Shown: in pieces, positions 33,104-41,778 of the stretch
Numbering within the stretch: the stretch's first letter is position 1
How the letters are laid out: every line of letters begins with the position of its first letter
From: Nocardioidaceae bacterium SCSIO 66511
GTDB taxonomy: Bacteria > Actinomycetota > Actinomycetes > Propionibacteriales > Nocardioidaceae
Assembly: GCA_023100825.1 (NCBI GenBank)
Contig: CP095846.1
Span: 2,046,001-2,110,000 of the forward strand
Length of the DNA: 64,000 nt
Direction: 5' to 3'
Program-made: the position numbers and the translations under genes
The notes under the pieces: generated by a model
Told to the model about the DNA's origin: nothing
The model's input: only the letters and a program-made list of their open reading frames with translations
Databases searched by the model: none

Positions 33104-34267
33104 ATGAGCCAATCGCCCTCGGGAGACGATCCAGTCGTACGCGCGCTCGATGAGCTCGTTCGGTCGGGGCAGATTCCGCCGGAGCGGGCCCGTGCCGCGT
33201 ACGAAGGAAGCCTTGGCCGCAACACACCTCCGCCCGCGAGCGACCCGCCGACCGGCACGGTCGATCAGCCGGGCCGCCAGCTCGGACTCGAGAACGCCGC
33301 GATCGCCATCGGTGTCGGACTGCTCGGCGCCACGGTTGGCATCGCAGCGACCTTCTCGCGCGAGACGTCCGACCTCGACGTGTCGAACTTCCTGCTCGGC
33401 GTGATCGCGTCGCTCGCACTGCTCGGCGGTGCGGGCGCCGCGTACTTCTTCGTCAAGGACGACGTGCGTCGGCGCAACCTCGCCGCCTGGCCCGGCGCGA
33501 TCGGCGCCGCCGGTGCAGGTGTGATGCTGGGTGTGCTGCTCGACGACGATCCGACGACCGGCTATCTCGCCGGTGCCGTCACCACGCTGCTCGCCGTGGT
33601 CGGGTACTACCTGGTCCGTCGCGGCGCGTACGTCGTGGTCGCGATCCTCGGCTTGCTGAGCATCTACGGCTCGCTGGTCGACGACATCGTCGACCTGGGC
33701 AGTTCCGAAGGCGACAGCACCGCGCTGTCGGTCTCGGCAGCCCTGATGGTCTTCGCGATCGGGGTCACGGCTGCCGGATGGCGGCTCCCGACGCGCGATC
33801 TCGGCGCCATCTTCGTCGGAGCCCTGACCGTGGTCGCGTACGCGGGCCTGCTGGTGGTGCTGACGGTCGTTGCGGCCTTCGAGCGATCGTTCGGACCTGC
33901 GACGTCAAGCGTTCTCGGTGCGGCGTCGGGTTCGTCGCGTGACGCCGACCGGTTCAACGACGACATCTCCTTGACACTGCTGTTCGCGGCGATCCTGGTT
34001 GTCGGCTGGGCGGCGTGCTCCGTGCTCACCGGGCACACGGGCTATCGCGTGCTGATGCTGGTGATGGTGTCGTCGGTCGTACCGCTCGCCGTCGTCGGCC
34101 TCGCGGTCGAACACCCATCGTGGTGGAGCCTCGGCGCGGGTGTCATCGGCGCCGTCATGCTCGGGGCCGTCGGCCTGCGCGCGCTCGGGCTCATCGGCGA
34201 TTTCGGGCAACGCCCGCCTTCGCGCCCCAGCGGCGGAGGCCCGATCGACCTCGACCAGCCGCACTGA
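33104..34267 (+). CDS. Multi-span membrane protein, uncharacterised
   Basis: 387 residues. A soluble N-terminus (about 1-60) includes VRALDELVRSGQIPPERARA, a short helical motif like SHOCT or other oligomerisation helices. About ten hydrophobic segments follow, in pairs rich in Ala/Gly/Val, with charged loops (FVKDDVRRRN, RLPTRDL). No transport or catalytic motif is visible. The tail is Pro/Gly-rich (PPSRPSGGGPIDL). Downstream is the repeat block. Confidence 0.75.
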   Translation: MSQSPSGDDPVVRALDELVRSGQIPPERARAAYEGSLGRNTPPPASDPPTGTVDQPGRQLGLENAAIAIGVGLLGATVGIAATFSRETSDLDVSNFLLGVIASLALLGGAGAAYFFVKDDVRRRNLAAWPGAIGAAGAGVMLGVLLDDDPTTGYLAGAVTTLLAVVGYYLVRRGAYVVVAILGLLSIYGSLVDDIVDLGSSEGDSTALSVSAALMVFAIGVTAAGWRLPTRDLGAIFVGALTVVAYAGLLVVLTVVAAFERSFGPATSSVLGAASGSSRDADRFNDDISLTLLFAAILVVGWAACSVLTGHTGYRVLMLVMVSSVVPLAVVGLAVEHPSWWSLGAGVIGAVMLGAVGLRALGLIGDFGQRPPSRPSGGGPIDLDQPH

Positions 34268-34274
34268 GGTCGTT

Positions 34275-34440
34275 TGTACGCCTTTGGTGCGACTACCCGA
34301 CTGCCCGGTTCCGGCACGCTGTCGGCCCCGACTTCCTTTGGCTGGGTAAAAGACGCGGCGACGCGCGGAGGCGGCTCTTCGGTTCGGTTGCTCGGCGGCT
34401 TTCCCGGCACTTTGGGGTGGTTTCGGGGTAAGGTTGGGTG
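34275..34440 (+). repeat. Dispersed repeat, left module (copy B prime, forward)
   Basis: About 145 bases matching the left half of the full element at 45655-45800: a CTTTGGTGCGACTACCCG block, CGCTGTCGGCC, then GTAAAAGACGCGGCGACGCG and GGTTGCTCGGCGGCTTTCCC. It lies in the opposite direction to copy B, so the two left modules face each other across 34440-34580. Its right half has diverged beyond confident alignment. Confidence 0.75.
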
Positions 34441-34580
34441 CTTCCCAAGGCGGGTTGTCACGGTCCACGGGACGTGTCCCTTGGGTCAGTGCGGTTTGCC
34501 GTGGGGCGTACGACTGCGGGCTGCGGTTTGCCTTGGTACCAAGGCAAACCGCACGACGGTTGGCGCGAGGCGGTACGACT
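34441..34580. repeat. 32-bp perfect palindrome and short repeats between inverted modules
   Basis: Bases 34522-34553 are a perfect 32-bp palindrome: half-site TGCGGTTTGCCTTGGT followed immediately by its complement. A partial copy of the half-site (TGCGGTTTGCCGTGG) lies at about 34492-34506 in direct orientation. No gene is visible. As DNA it could extrude a cruciform or bind a dimer; as RNA it is a 14-15-bp hairpin. It occupies the place of the conserved hairpin in the other repeat copies. Confidence 0.8.
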
Positions 34581-34882
34581 GAGTGAACTCCTGCCACGGC
34601 AGCCACGTACGTACCGACGGGCACGGCAACCTGTCACTCTGCACGGTGTCCCTGCCGTGCACAGTGGAGTTTCACCATGTCTACTTGGTAAAGCACCACC
34701 ACCGACCCCGCAAAAGCCGACCGGAACCCGTTAGCCGGCGGCGAACCTCACCCGATAGCTGCGGCTCCCGCGTCGCCGCGTCTTTTGCCGAGCCGTCCCA
34801 GTGGGGAAGGCCGACAGCGCCGAGAATCGGGCAGTCGGTTGGTCGTACCGAAGGAGCGGGAAAGCCGACAGCGACGAGGAGT
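34581..34882 (-). repeat. Dispersed intergenic repeat, copy B (full, inverted)
   Basis: About 300 bases which, read on the minus strand, align along their length with 45655-45957. Hairpin module 34581-34706: arms CACTCTGCACGG (34635-34646) and 34655-34666 with one mismatch and an 8-base loop, flanked by GGCACGGCAACCTG and TTTCACCATGTCTACTTGGT. Left module 34707-34882 includes the CGCGTCGCCGCGTCTTTTGCC core. No gene of its own; a 159-residue ORF across it is not supported. The remaining 34883-34989 shows nothing recognisable. Confidence 0.88.
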
Positions 34883-34989
34883 AATGCGTCGGGTGGTCGC
34901 ACTGAGCCGGATTCAAAGCCCTCCGCTGGGCCGCACGTTTCGGCCCGATTTCGGGCGATTCTGGGGCAGATACGTGCGGCCCAGGCGGG

Positions 34990-36321
34990 CTACGCGAGGG
35001 CTCCCATCGGATCCCAGGCCGGGAGTACGACCGGCTCGGAGTCCATCGCCTGCTGCAGCTGAGCGGGCAACGACGAGCGGCGTACGGCGATCTCGAAGAC
35101 GTGCTCGCCGAACCAGTTGTCGTTCATGGTGTAGAAGCCCTTATCGGCGCGCTCGGTGCCCCAGCTGTTCTCGACCCGCCAGCGTCGCGGCTCACCGTCG
35201 ACGAGGTCGACGCCGGTGAAGAGCATCGCGTGGGTCATCAGCGAGTCGTGGAACAGCAGCCGATCGGCCTTGTCCATTGTGCTGTCGCTTCGGTAGACCG
35301 CGTCGAAGTCGTAGAGCTCGGCGTCCCACATGCCGAGCTCGGGGTTACACATCTTCTCGGTGTCGCAGCCGAACCACACGGGCTCGCCGCCCACGATCGC
35401 GTCGACGGCGAGCGACTTCATCTGCTCTGCCTCGACGTTGAGGTACGTGACGGGCGGTCCTCCGACGACGTTGCCGAGATGCTCGACGGTGTACGTACGC
35501 CCGTACGTGCTCTTCGGCCGCGGATCGTGTACGACGCAGACGTACTCGTCCAGGGGGACCGTCACGTAGCGTTCGGCGAACTCCAGCGGAGTCATCTCGC
35601 CGTCGCGGTGGAAGCCCTTGTCCTTATCGGCCCACTGCCACAGGAACGACGCAGGGGGAGTGCCGAGATGGATGCTGAGCAGACGGTGGATCGCTGCGAG
35701 CGCTGACTCCTTGTGCGACTGCAGCGCATCGGCGTCGTCGCCCGCGGCGGCGCGGGTACGAAGATCGAGCGCTGCACGGCGCAGGACCGCAGAGATATCG
35801 CGGTTCATCGGGGCGGTCTTGCTGGACGACCAGGTCTCGGGCATCGCGACCTTCGGTACCAGGCCGTGCTTTCGTACGAGCGCGGTGAACATGTTCCACT
35901 GCCCACCGTCCTCGGCCGGGGTTTCGAGCAGATGCGCCACCGTGCGGTCGTCGACGTCACGGTCGGCGGTCGCGATGATCGACTCCAGCCAGTGGTTCGC
36001 CTTCTCGAACTTGTCCCAGAACAGCAGGTAGTTCTGGGAGAACTCGAAATCTTTCACGCCCAGCTTCCTCGCCGCACCTGCGCGCAGGAGGTTCGTACCG
36101 GCGAACAGCCAGCAGCGTCCGCTCTGCTTCTGGTCGGTGGCGTCCCAGTCGTCGAGCAGGTTCGAGACCGAGTGGTCGATGCTCGTCACGACCCGGCGGT
36201 CGAGCGCGATGTCGTTGACGGGGGTCTTCGTGACGGCGTTCTGCATCATCCGCAGCGTCGGGTCGGAGTCGAACTCCTTCCCGAGGCGGTCGAGCAGGTC
36301 GATGGACAACGCGCGAGTCAT
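34990..36321 (-). CDS. pepC: Aminopeptidase C / bleomycin hydrolase (C1B cysteine peptidase)
   Basis: 443 residues, normal for the family. Papain-like catalytic residues: Cys70 in QKQSGRCWLFAG, His in SLMTHAMLFTGVD, Asn in RVENSWGTERADKG. These enzymes form hexameric cytosolic cages whose C-terminus reaches the active site and makes them aminopeptidases; bleomycin hydrolase activity is typical. The C-terminus here (DPMGALA) is about the expected length. ATG 36321 follows GAGGGGACC. Single gene. Confidence 0.95.
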   Translation of the reverse strand: MTRALSIDLLDRLGKEFDSDPTLRMMQNAVTKTPVNDIALDRRVVTSIDHSVSNLLDDWDATDQKQSGRCWLFAGTNLLRAGAARKLGVKDFEFSQNYLLFWDKFEKANHWLESIIATADRDVDDRTVAHLLETPAEDGGQWNMFTALVRKHGLVPKVAMPETWSSSKTAPMNRDISAVLRRAALDLRTRAAAGDDADALQSHKESALAAIHRLLSIHLGTPPASFLWQWADKDKGFHRDGEMTPLEFAERYVTVPLDEYVCVVHDPRPKSTYGRTYTVEHLGNVVGGPPVTYLNVEAEQMKSLAVDAIVGGEPVWFGCDTEKMCNPELGMWDAELYDFDAVYRSDSTMDKADRLLFHDSLMTHAMLFTGVDLVDGEPRRWRVENSWGTERADKGFYTMNDNWFGEHVFEIAVRRSSLPAQLQQAMDSEPVVLPAWDPMGALA

Positions 36322-36369
36322 TGAGGTCCCCTCGTGAACGGTAAGACAGTACGAACAGCCTATGGGTTG

Positions 36370-37725
36370 CTACGTGAGGTCCGCGACCGCCGTCTCGATG
36401 GCGCGATGGAAGGTCGGGTACGCCCAGAGCGAGTGGGCCAGCGTAGCGACGGGAACCTCGCTGCGGACGGCGACGGCGAGGGCGCCGAGCACCTCGCCGC
36501 CCGACGGACCCGCGCTGGTCGCTCCGACGAGTACGTCGCGATCGGCATCCACGACGAGCTTGATGAATCCTTCGTTGCCGACCTTGTGCAAGAAGCCGCG
36601 GGTGCTCGCGGTCAGGTCGGTGTAGCCCGTATGTACGCGCACGCCCTGCTCACGCGCCTGCGACTCCGTGAGACCGACCGCGCCGATCTCGGGGTCGGTG
36701 AACGTGACGCGGGGGAGCGCGCGATAGTCGCCGTCGGGTCCTTCGTTGCCGAGGATACTGCGCACGGCGATTGCCGCCTGGTACATCGAAACGTGGGTGA
36801 ACGCGCCCTTGCCGGTGATGTCGCCGATCGCCCACAGCCCATCGGACACACGCTGTTGCGCGTCGGTATCGATCGAGCGCGCCGACTCGTCGATGCCGAG
36901 TGTGTCGAGTCCGATGTCGCCGATGTTGGGCGTACGCCCGGATGCGACCAGGAGCCGCTGCGCGTAAACGACCTCGCCGCTGACGGTGACCGCGAACTCG
37001 TTCCCGTCGTGAGCGACCGCCGACACCGCGGCTCCGGTGCGTACGTCGATGCCCTCGCGCTCGAACACTGTCGCAAGCAGTGCGCTCGACTCCGGCTCCT
37101 CCGGCCCGAGGATCCGCGGTGCGGCCTCGAGAACTGTTACCTGCGTGCCGAAACGGGCGTACGCCTGAGCGAGCTCGAGCCCGATCGCGCCGCCGCCGAT
37201 GACGATCAGCGACTCGGGGAGGTCATCGGACTCGAGGATGCCGTGGTTCGTCCAGTACGGCGTCTCGGCGAGCCCGTCGATCGGAGGCACAGCGGCCGAA
37301 GTGCCGGTGTTGAGCAGGATCCCGCGTCTCGCTGAGTACTCGGCATCGCCGACTCGTACGCGCCCGCGCCCGGTGATGACCGCCGTGCCGCGGACCAGGG
37401 TGGCGCCGCGACGGGCGAGACGCTCGGCAGCGACGGTGTCGTCCCAGTTGTCGGTCGCTTCGTCGCGGATGCGGCGTGCGGCGATCGCGAAATCGGCGCG
37501 GACGTCTGCAGTGCCGGCGAGCTCGGGAACGCGGCGAGCCTCGGCGAGGGCGTTCGCTGCGCGGATCAGCATCTTCGACGGGATGCAACCCCAGTAGGGA
37601 CATTCGCCGCCCACCAGGCTGCGCTCGACGGCGACGACATCCAAACCTGCCTCCGCGAGCTTGCCCGCGGCATCCTCGCCACCTGGTCCGGTGCCGATCA
37701 CAATGACATCGCACTCGGTTGGCAC
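36370..37725 (-). CDS. Pyridine nucleotide-disulfide oxidoreductase (class I flavoprotein)
   Basis: 451 residues from GTG 37725, preceded by GAGGGG. FAD motif VIGTGPGGEDAAGKLAEAG (9-27), redox disulfide Cys42/Cys47 in GGECPYWGCIPSKML, NAD(P) motif VIGGGAIGLELAQAYARFG and a second FAD contact GLWAIGDITGKG. The dimerisation domain carries an ending WAYPTFHRAIE, in which the H-R replaces the H-P-T-x-x-E of lipoamide dehydrogenase; this end resembles the mycothione/mercuric reductase side of the family. Substrate not assignable. A structured stretch of about 85 bases lies upstream. Confidence 0.85.
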   Translation of the reverse strand: MPTECDVIVIGTGPGGEDAAGKLAEAGLDVVAVERSLVGGECPYWGCIPSKMLIRAANALAEARRVPELAGTADVRADFAIAARRIRDEATDNWDDTVAAERLARRGATLVRGTAVITGRGRVRVGDAEYSARRGILLNTGTSAAVPPIDGLAETPYWTNHGILESDDLPESLIVIGGGAIGLELAQAYARFGTQVTVLEAAPRILGPEEPESSALLATVFEREGIDVRTGAAVSAVAHDGNEFAVTVSGEVVYAQRLLVASGRTPNIGDIGLDTLGIDESARSIDTDAQQRVSDGLWAIGDITGKGAFTHVSMYQAAIAVRSILGNEGPDGDYRALPRVTFTDPEIGAVGLTESQAREQGVRVHTGYTDLTASTRGFLHKVGNEGFIKLVVDADRDVLVGATSAGPSGGEVLGALAVAVRSEVPVATLAHSLWAYPTFHRAIETAVADLT

Positions 37726-37808
37726 GCTCGTCCCCTCTCGACGTCTGTGCCTTGACGGTACGCGCACCGAACCTCGTACGCACGCGGCGACGTGGGGGAG
37801 AGCCCGGG

Positions 37809-37892
37809 TGCGTCGGGCCGGGAGCGCCTCACGGCGCGTGGCCGCTCGTAGCGGCTTCATTTTGGGACCCGGGGCTACCGCGGCCCGACGCA
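37809..37892 (-). ncRNA. Candidate structured 5' leader RNA (three-way junction)
   Basis: Minus-strand transcript: a closing stem of 12 perfect pairs (37881-37892 with 37809-37820, TGCGTCGGGCCG) encloses two hairpins, GCCGCT-ACG-AGCGGC (37841-37855) and GCGCC-GTGA-GGCGC (37824-37837). The GTGA loop is a GNRA tetraloop only on the minus strand, which favours that strand as the RNA. It lies 83 bases before the flavoprotein start and 9 bases after the previous gene, so it could be a regulatory leader or a complex terminator. I match it to no known riboswitch. Confidence 0.45.
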
Positions 37893-37901
37893 GGGACGAG
37901 C

Positions 37902-38501
37902 CTAACGCAACAGGCCAAGTCTTTCCTGTCGGGCGGCGTGCTGCAGGGCCTGCCCGGTTTCGACCAGCCGGGCCGCGCTCAGCGTCGAACTGGGCGGGTC
38001 GTCGGCGAGGTGCGCGCGTCCGACGCCGACGAGGCGGGCGAACGCTGCGGCGCGGTCGAGAGTGCTGGCCAGATCGGAGCCGACGACGCCGCGGATCAGC
38101 GTGTCGACGAGCTCAGCGACCTCATGCGGGCCAGGTGGGTCGACGACACCGGCGATGACCTCGTCGACGGGTGCGAACTGCTTACCAGCCGCGAACTCGC
38201 GCGCCGCCAGCTCGGGCTCGCGACGAACCCACGTACGGAGTACGTACAGCCGCCAGAGGCACCCGGGAAGTGAATCGTCGGGCGCACCGGCCCACAGCTC
38301 GGCAAGGGAGTCCAGACCCTCGTCATCGGCGAGATGGAGGACTCGGTCGACGATCACCTGATCGTCGGTGTCGCGTGCACCGCGCACGAGCAATGCAGCG
38401 ACGCGTGCACCGGCTTCGAGGCGCTCGGCCGGGTCGGGCGCACCAGGCTGATCCTCGAACATCTCAGGACCGGGCATCGCCGGTCTGTCGAACTGGCTCA
38501 C
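37902..38501 (-). CDS. Conserved actinobacterial hypothetical protein
   Basis: 199 residues, mostly alpha-helical and acidic, without Cys pairs, signal peptide or membrane spans. Segments such as LEAGARVAALLVRGARD, GCLWRLYVLRTWVRREP and EVAELVDTLIRGVVGSDLA look like a helical bundle. I recognise a protein of this kind as common in the order but know no function. ATG 38501; it sits 15 bases before the NlpC/P60 gene stop on the same strand, so these may be co-transcribed. Confidence 0.65.
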   Translation of the reverse strand: MSQFDRPAMPGPEMFEDQPGAPDPAERLEAGARVAALLVRGARDTDDQVIVDRVLHLADDEGLDSLAELWAGAPDDSLPGCLWRLYVLRTWVRREPELAAREFAAGKQFAPVDEVIAGVVDPPGPHEVAELVDTLIRGVVGSDLASTLDRAAAFARLVGVGRAHLADDPPSSTLSAARLVETGQALQHAARQERLGLLR

Positions 38502-38516
38502 CGCACCAGCGTACGG

Positions 38517-39572
38517 TCAGTGCGCGTCGGGGAGAATGCGGCGGGCACCGGCGTACTCCCAGTAGTAGCGATGCTCTTTCAGTGGTACGTACTCCAACGG
38601 ACTCTCCTCGGTGTCGGAGTTCGATGGCGCGTCGATGACGTACCCGTCGCCCGCGTACATGCCGACGTGGTGGATGCGGCTCTCGCCGAAGAACACGAGG
38701 TCGCCGGGGCGCAGGTCGTCCTCGGCGACGGGGGTGCCCGTCTCGAACTGAGGGCCGGCATCGCGCGGGATGCGTACGCCGTGCACCGCGTACACGGTGT
38801 GGGTGAAGCCGGAGCAGTCGAACCCGTACGCAGAGGTGCCGGCCCACAGGTACGGCAGGCCGAGGAACTCCTTGCCGGTGCGCACGAGGTCGTTACCGGA
38901 CGGCGCGGGGATGTCGCTCTCGTCGTCATAGACCGCAACGTCGTCGGCGGGCAGCCAGCCAGGACCCTTGGGGGTTGCGACCCGGACCGAGTCGCCCACC
39001 CGGCGCAGCTTCGGGAGCCTGGTGTTCATCGAGAGGTCCATCATCGTCGCGCCACCGCGGCGCCCCTTCGTCAGGCGTGTCGAGGTCGACGTGACCATCG
39101 CGAACGGTCGCGAGTCGAGCGCGTCACCGTACTTTTCGGCTTGCCGGAGCTGCGCTGCCGGGACCCAGCCCGGGTAGCCGAGGTCGTTGCGCGGCGTCGG
39201 CTGACCGTGCACCGCCACCTTCACCCAGTCGCCGGACGTCTCCAGCACGCTGACTTCCGTGCCGAACAACGCCTGCGTTTCGAGGTCGCCGATCAGGTCG
39301 CGCCGCTCGGCGAGCGACATCGTGTCGATCCAACCGGAGATGTCGACCGGGTCGCCGGTCGCCTGCGCATCGAGCGGCCGGTCGCGACCGGGCTCGACCC
39401 ACGCGGTCGCGACCGAGACGTCGACGTACGCGGTGTCACCCGGCTGCGGGAAGGCAGCGGGTGTTGACACCTCGTCCGGCGCGGACGTGGCCGCGCCTGT
39501 CATGGTGCCGGAGATGGTTACTGCCGCGAGGAAGACGGTTGCGGTACGAGTACGGATCGATGACAGACGCAT
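38517..39572 (-). CDS. Secreted NlpC/P60 peptidoglycan hydrolase
   Basis: 351 residues from ATG 39572 (GGAGGTACC upstream). Signal peptide 1 to about 31. The middle holds two SH3-like repeats (TEVSVLETSGDWVKVAVHGQ with GWVPAAQL; DSVRVATPKGPGWLPADDV). The C-terminal NlpC/P60 domain has the catalytic Cys in GFDCSGFTHTVY, His in HHVGMYAGDG and the DLVFFG turn. It cleaves peptide stems of peptidoglycan (usually D-Glu to diamino acid) outside the cell. Confidence 0.92.
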   Translation of the reverse strand: MRLSSIRTRTATVFLAAVTISGTMTGAATSAPDEVSTPAAFPQPGDTAYVDVSVATAWVEPGRDRPLDAQATGDPVDISGWIDTMSLAERRDLIGDLETQALFGTEVSVLETSGDWVKVAVHGQPTPRNDLGYPGWVPAAQLRQAEKYGDALDSRPFAMVTSTSTRLTKGRRGGATMMDLSMNTRLPKLRRVGDSVRVATPKGPGWLPADDVAVYDDESDIPAPSGNDLVRTGKEFLGLPYLWAGTSAYGFDCSGFTHTVYAVHGVRIPRDAGPQFETGTPVAEDDLRPGDLVFFGESRIHHVGMYAGDGYVIDAPSNSDTEESPLEYVPLKEHRYYWEYAGARRILPDAH

Positions 39573-39656
39573 GGCGGTACCTCCGTTCCGTACCATTTCG
39601 TACCAGAGCCCTTACCACAAGGGGTTTCCGGCGACAGTGGTCGAGTCCGCGCCGGG

Positions 39657-40505
39657 TCAGCGAGTGCGAGACGCCTCGTCGGTGCGAACCGGCGCCGGCT
39701 TCTTCGTACGCGCGCCGCGAAGGAACAGTGTCATCACCGGAATGAGGTACGCGAGCCATACTCCGACCTGTAGCCAGGTGGGGTTCGGCTGGAAGTTGAC
39801 CGTGCCCTTGAGCAGGGTGCCGACCCAGCTGTCGGGCGGGATCGTCTCGCTGATGTCGAAGGCGAGGTTGTAGAGCCCGGGCAGGAAATCGGCCTCCTGC
39901 AGATCGTGGAAGCCGTACGCGAGTACGCCCGCGGCGACGACGATCAGCAGTGCTCCGGTGATCGTGAAGAAGCGAGACAGGTTGATCCGGAGCGCACCAC
40001 GGTAGATCGCGTACCCGAGCAAGGTCGCCACGGCCAGGCCCAAGACGATGCCGAGCAGCGGTACGGCGGTACTCGATGACGACTGCGCGGCCGCCCAGAA
40101 GAACAGCGACGTCTCGACACCTTCGCGTCCGACGGCGAGAAATGCGACCGTGGTCAGCGCCAGAGGGCCGAGTTCGAGCGCCTGGTCGAGCTTGCCTTGC
40201 AGCTCGCCCTTGAGCCCGCGTGCGGCGCTGCGCATCCAGAACACCATCCAGGTCACGAATCCGACCGCGATGATCGACAGGCTGCCGCCGAGCAGCTCTT
40301 GCTGCTCGAACGTCATCGCACGCGAGGTGAACTGCAGAACCGCCCCGATGGTGAGCGCGAGCACGATGGCGATGCCGACGCCGAGCCAGATCGCCGGCAA
40401 CTGGCCTCGACGACCGGTCTTGACGAGATATGCGACGAGGATGCTGACGATCAGGGCGGCCTCGAGTCCCTCGCGCAGACCGATCAGGAAGTTCGCCAGG
40501 AGCAT
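39657..40505 (-). CDS. efeU: FTR1-family high-affinity iron permease (EfeU-like)
   Basis: 282 residues, seven hydrophobic spans, with both iron-binding REGLE motifs of the family: REGLEAA (residue 11) and REGVETS (about 128). It imports iron across the membrane; in the EfeUOB system the partners EfeO and EfeB help, but neither is encoded next to this gene. A DtxR/IdeR-like box lies 20 bases upstream, so it is expected to be induced by iron starvation. Confidence 0.9.
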   Translation of the reverse strand: MLLANFLIGLREGLEAALIVSILVAYLVKTGRRGQLPAIWLGVGIAIVLALTIGAVLQFTSRAMTFEQQELLGGSLSIIAVGFVTWMVFWMRSAARGLKGELQGKLDQALELGPLALTTVAFLAVGREGVETSLFFWAAAQSSSSTAVPLLGIVLGLAVATLLGYAIYRGALRINLSRFFTITGALLIVVAAGVLAYGFHDLQEADFLPGLYNLAFDISETIPPDSWVGTLLKGTVNFQPNPTWLQVGVWLAYLIPVMTLFLRGARTKKPAPVRTDEASRTR

Positions 40506-40524
40506 GTGCTCTCCTCGCTCGGAC

Positions 40525-40545
40525 GGTTAGGTGTGCCTAACCAAC
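40525..40545 (-). promoter_or_regulatory. DtxR/IdeR-like iron box upstream of efeU
   Basis: GGTTAGGTGTGCCTAACC has perfect 7-base arms (40525-40531, 40536-40542) and fits the TTAGGTTAGSCTAACCTAA iron-box consensus at most positions. It sits between the RNase D stop and the efeU start, overlapping the expected promoter. Confidence 0.8.
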
Positions 40546-41775
40546 CTACAGACCGTCGAGGACTTCCGCGAGACCAGGGGCAGTCAGATCGACCTGCCAC
40601 TGCCGCGCGCCGTGGGTGGTGAGCGCGGCCGCGACGTTGTCGGGTGAGACGGGATCGGGGGGTTCCCAGGCGAGTCGACGCACGCTGTCGGGTGCCAACA
40701 GGTTCTCGGCGGGCAGGTCGTGCTCCTCGGCGAGCTGCGTGATGACCTCGCGAGACGCGCCGAGTCGCGCGGCCGCGGCCGGGAACTTCTCGCTCCAGGC
40801 ACGTGCCGGAGGCGGACCGTCGTACCTGGCCGCGACACCGGGTAGCTCCGAGTCGGGTAAGGCGAGGGCGGAGCCGACGGCGTCGACCCATTCGTCGAGA
40901 TGTCTGCGGGCAGACCGGTTGCGCATCGCGGGCAGCGCCCGCAGCGCGGACCGATCGCGCGGTTGTGCCGAGGCCACGGCGACGATCGAGGAGTCCTGCA
41001 GCACGCGGCCGGGCGCGGTGTCGCGGGAGGCCGCGATCTGGTCACGGGCGTTCCACATCGCACGTACGATCGCGAGCTGGCGTCGCCCGCGCGCGCGGTG
41101 GATGCCGGAGGTGCGTCGCCAGGGCTCGCTTCGCGGTGCCGGACCGGTGAAGTCGAGCAGCGCCTCGAACTCCTGCGCCGCCCACTCGCGTTTGCCCGAA
41201 GCCTCCAGGCGCTCCTCGATGGCGTCGCGCAGCTCTGGGAGCACCTCGACGTCGAGCGCGGCGTACTCGAGCCAGGGTTCGGGCAGTGGCCGAGTCGACC
41301 AGTCGACGGCCGAGTGCTCCTTCGCGAGGGTGTGGCCGAGCAGGGTTTGTACGAGGGACGCCAACCCGACCCTCGGGAGGTTCAGCAGCCGGCCGGCGAG
41401 CTCGGTGTCGAAGAGTCGGCGGGGGACCAACCCGATCTCGCGCAGGCACGGGAGGTCCTGGGTGGCTGCGTGCAGGATCCACTCGGTGTCACCGACGACG
41501 TCGTCGAGCGGAGTGAGGTCGTCGAACGCGACCGGGTCGACCAGATGCGTTCCGGACCCGCGCCGGCGTAGCTGCACGAGGTACGCGCGCGCGGAGTACC
41601 GATAACCGGATGCGCGCTCGGCATCGAAGGCGACCGGGCCTTCGCCTTCGGCGATCGCGGCAATGGTCTCCGCAAGCGCGTCGGCGTCGTCATCGACCGC
41701 AGGCAGGGGTTCCCTGAGTCGCAGGGGTGGCAGGCTCTCCTCGGAGGAGGAGGCGTCGGAGTTGCCTTCGGTCAA
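40546..41775 (-). CDS. rnd: Ribonuclease D-like 3'-5' exonuclease with HRDC domain
   Basis: 409 residues. DEDDy nuclease motifs: Exo I FDAERASGY (D-x-E), Exo II around HAATQDLPCLREIG, Exo III WLEYAALDVEVLPEL (Y-x3-D). An HRDC domain (ARGRRQLAIVRAMWNARDQIA) follows at about 230-300. RNase D trims the 3' ends of tRNA and other stable RNAs. It lies 3 bases after the DUF3000 gene, an arrangement common in actinobacteria. Confidence 0.92.
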   Translation of the reverse strand: MTEGNSDASSSEESLPPLRLREPLPAVDDDADALAETIAAIAEGEGPVAFDAERASGYRYSARAYLVQLRRRGSGTHLVDPVAFDDLTPLDDVVGDTEWILHAATQDLPCLREIGLVPRRLFDTELAGRLLNLPRVGLASLVQTLLGHTLAKEHSAVDWSTRPLPEPWLEYAALDVEVLPELRDAIEERLEASGKREWAAQEFEALLDFTGPAPRSEPWRRTSGIHRARGRRQLAIVRAMWNARDQIAASRDTAPGRVLQDSSIVAVASAQPRDRSALRALPAMRNRSARRHLDEWVDAVGSALALPDSELPGVAARYDGPPPARAWSEKFPAAAARLGASREVITQLAEEHDLPAENLLAPDSVRRLAWEPPDPVSPDNVAAALTTHGARQWQVDLTAPGLAEVLDGL

Positions 41776-41778
41776 GAC

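Noticed and set aside
34268-34989. Insertion sequence in the repeat-rich gap
   Set aside because: No transposase frame, no terminal inverted repeats bounding the block and no target duplication found.
34583-35062. 159-residue ORF through repeat copy B, with HGN-LC-LPC-HHVYLV peptides also readable in the other copies
   Set aside because: The frame is shared, but substitutions between copies follow stem pairing and change residues freely, and the downstream parts differ; a structured repeat explains it better than a protein.
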